Shown: positions 4,646 to 5,079 of the stretch, in pieces
How the letters are laid out: each line of letters opens with the position of its first letter
Numbering within the stretch: the first letter of the stretch is position 1
Source of the DNA: Ekhidna sp.
GTDB taxonomy: Bacteria > Bacteroidota > Bacteroidia > Cytophagales > Cyclobacteriaceae
Direction of reading: 5' to 3'
Assembly (NCBI GenBank): GCA_013214445.1
Contig: JABSPG010000339.1
Location: 1-5,079, forward strand
Length of the DNA stretch: 5,079 nucleotides
Notes under the pieces: model-generated
Told to the model about the DNA's origin: nothing
Databases searched by the model: none
Seen by the model: only the letters and a program-made list of their open reading frames with translations
Program-made: the position numbers and the translations under genes

Positions 4646-5079
4646 AAATCTTGGATTTCTTCTGATGAATCATCTTTTCTTTCCAAAATAGAATCTTGGA
4701 TCCTTGAATACCTCTGCCTCAGGTCTTCTTCGGATTTTAGTGACTTATTCAAACTATTGTATAAGCTAGCGCCTATCTCTTCCTTAATCTTTCCAATATA
4801 AAGCTCCCTAAATGAGGCTGTCATGGAGTCATAATTGTTTTGGATCAAAGCAAAAGCACTCAACTCTGATTGAGAAACTGCCAAAGCACCCATCTTCACA
4901 CTGTCCCCTTTCGCATCCCTGATTTCGACAAATCTTGCAGACTTCATATTATCATCATTATCTATCCAGCCATTATACAACTTTGTCATCCGCTCCTTTT
5001 CATATTCTGCCCAGATCATAACTTTCGCGTATTTCTGTAAATCCTCATTGGAATATGATACTTCTTCCTGGGCATTCAA
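4639..5079 (-). CDS. Exported helical protein, DUF4168-like, 5' end outside the window
   Basis: The last 147 codons (stop included) of a minus-strand gene that continues past the right edge. TTG at 5079-5077 is simply the first codon visible and not a convincing start. The first residues, NAQEEVSYSNEDLQKYAKV, resemble the region just after a Bacteroidota signal-peptide cleavage site (often ...NAQ), so the missing part may be little more than a signal peptide. The rest is charged and strongly helical. Blocks such as EDLQKYAKVM, MKSARFVEIRDA and YNSLNKSLKSEEDLRQRY resemble periplasmic DUF4168 proteins from memory. The C-terminus is acidic (ERKDDSSEEIQDLN). Function is unknown. The gene converges on arsS with 37 bases between stops. 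Confidence 0.8.
   Translation of the reverse strand: MNAQEEVSYSNEDLQKYAKVMIWAEYEKERMTKLYNGWIDNDDNMKSARFVEIRDAKGDSVKMGALAVSQSELSAFALIQNNYDSMTASFRELYIGKIKEEIGASLYNSLNKSLKSEEDLRQRYSRIQDSILERKDDSSEEIQDLN

Overview
The window looks like a chromosomal stretch from a marine-type Bacteroidota bacterium, probably Cytophagales. The base composition is moderately AT-rich. Start codons lack Shine-Dalgarno sequences, and at least two upstream regions carry the Bacteroidota promoter form TTTG-N18-20-TAnnTTTG. The encoded families fit this assignment: DUF4920 lipoprotein, large penicillin-acylase-type hydrolase, ArsS-type radical SAM enzyme and a DUF4168-like secreted protein. The genus cannot be fixed from the sequence.

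Layout. Bases 1-1889 (+) hold the C-terminal three quarters or so of a penicillin acylase family hydrolase that begins before the window. A small four-helix membrane protein follows on the same strand after 19 bases (1909-2280). Its stop codon abuts, with no spacer, the stop codon of a convergent DUF4920 lipoprotein gene (2281-2712, -), which has a good promoter of its own at 2730-2759.

Bases 2713-3225 carry no intact gene but are not empty. From left to right they contain an 8-bp inverted repeat flanked by 9-bp direct repeats; a strong minus-strand intrinsic terminator; a UACG-capped hairpin; a promoter-like motif that could drive a short RNA of about 75 nt ending at that terminator; and a minus-strand reading frame that looks like the decayed 3' end of an outer-membrane beta-barrel gene. 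The terminator therefore has two competing explanations: the end of a small RNA, or the orphaned 3' UTR of a lost gene. They need not exclude each other.

Bases 3226-4601 (+) are a two-gene operon linked to arsenosugar biosynthesis: a carboxymuconolactone decarboxylase/AhpD-like protein with a CPYC motif, then arsS, the radical SAM enzyme that adds a deoxyadenosyl group to methylated arsenic. The genes are 2 bases apart and probably translationally coupled. The arsenite methyltransferase (ArsM) that would supply the substrate is not in the window. The decayed gene fragment immediately upstream suggests the operon may have been brought in by a rearrangement that destroyed a minus-strand gene. 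The window closes with the 3' part of a convergent minus-strand gene (4639-5079) for a helical, probably exported DUF4168-like protein.

No tRNA, rRNA, insertion sequence, CRISPR array or phage gene was seen. The least explained part is the non-coding block at about 2780-3090.
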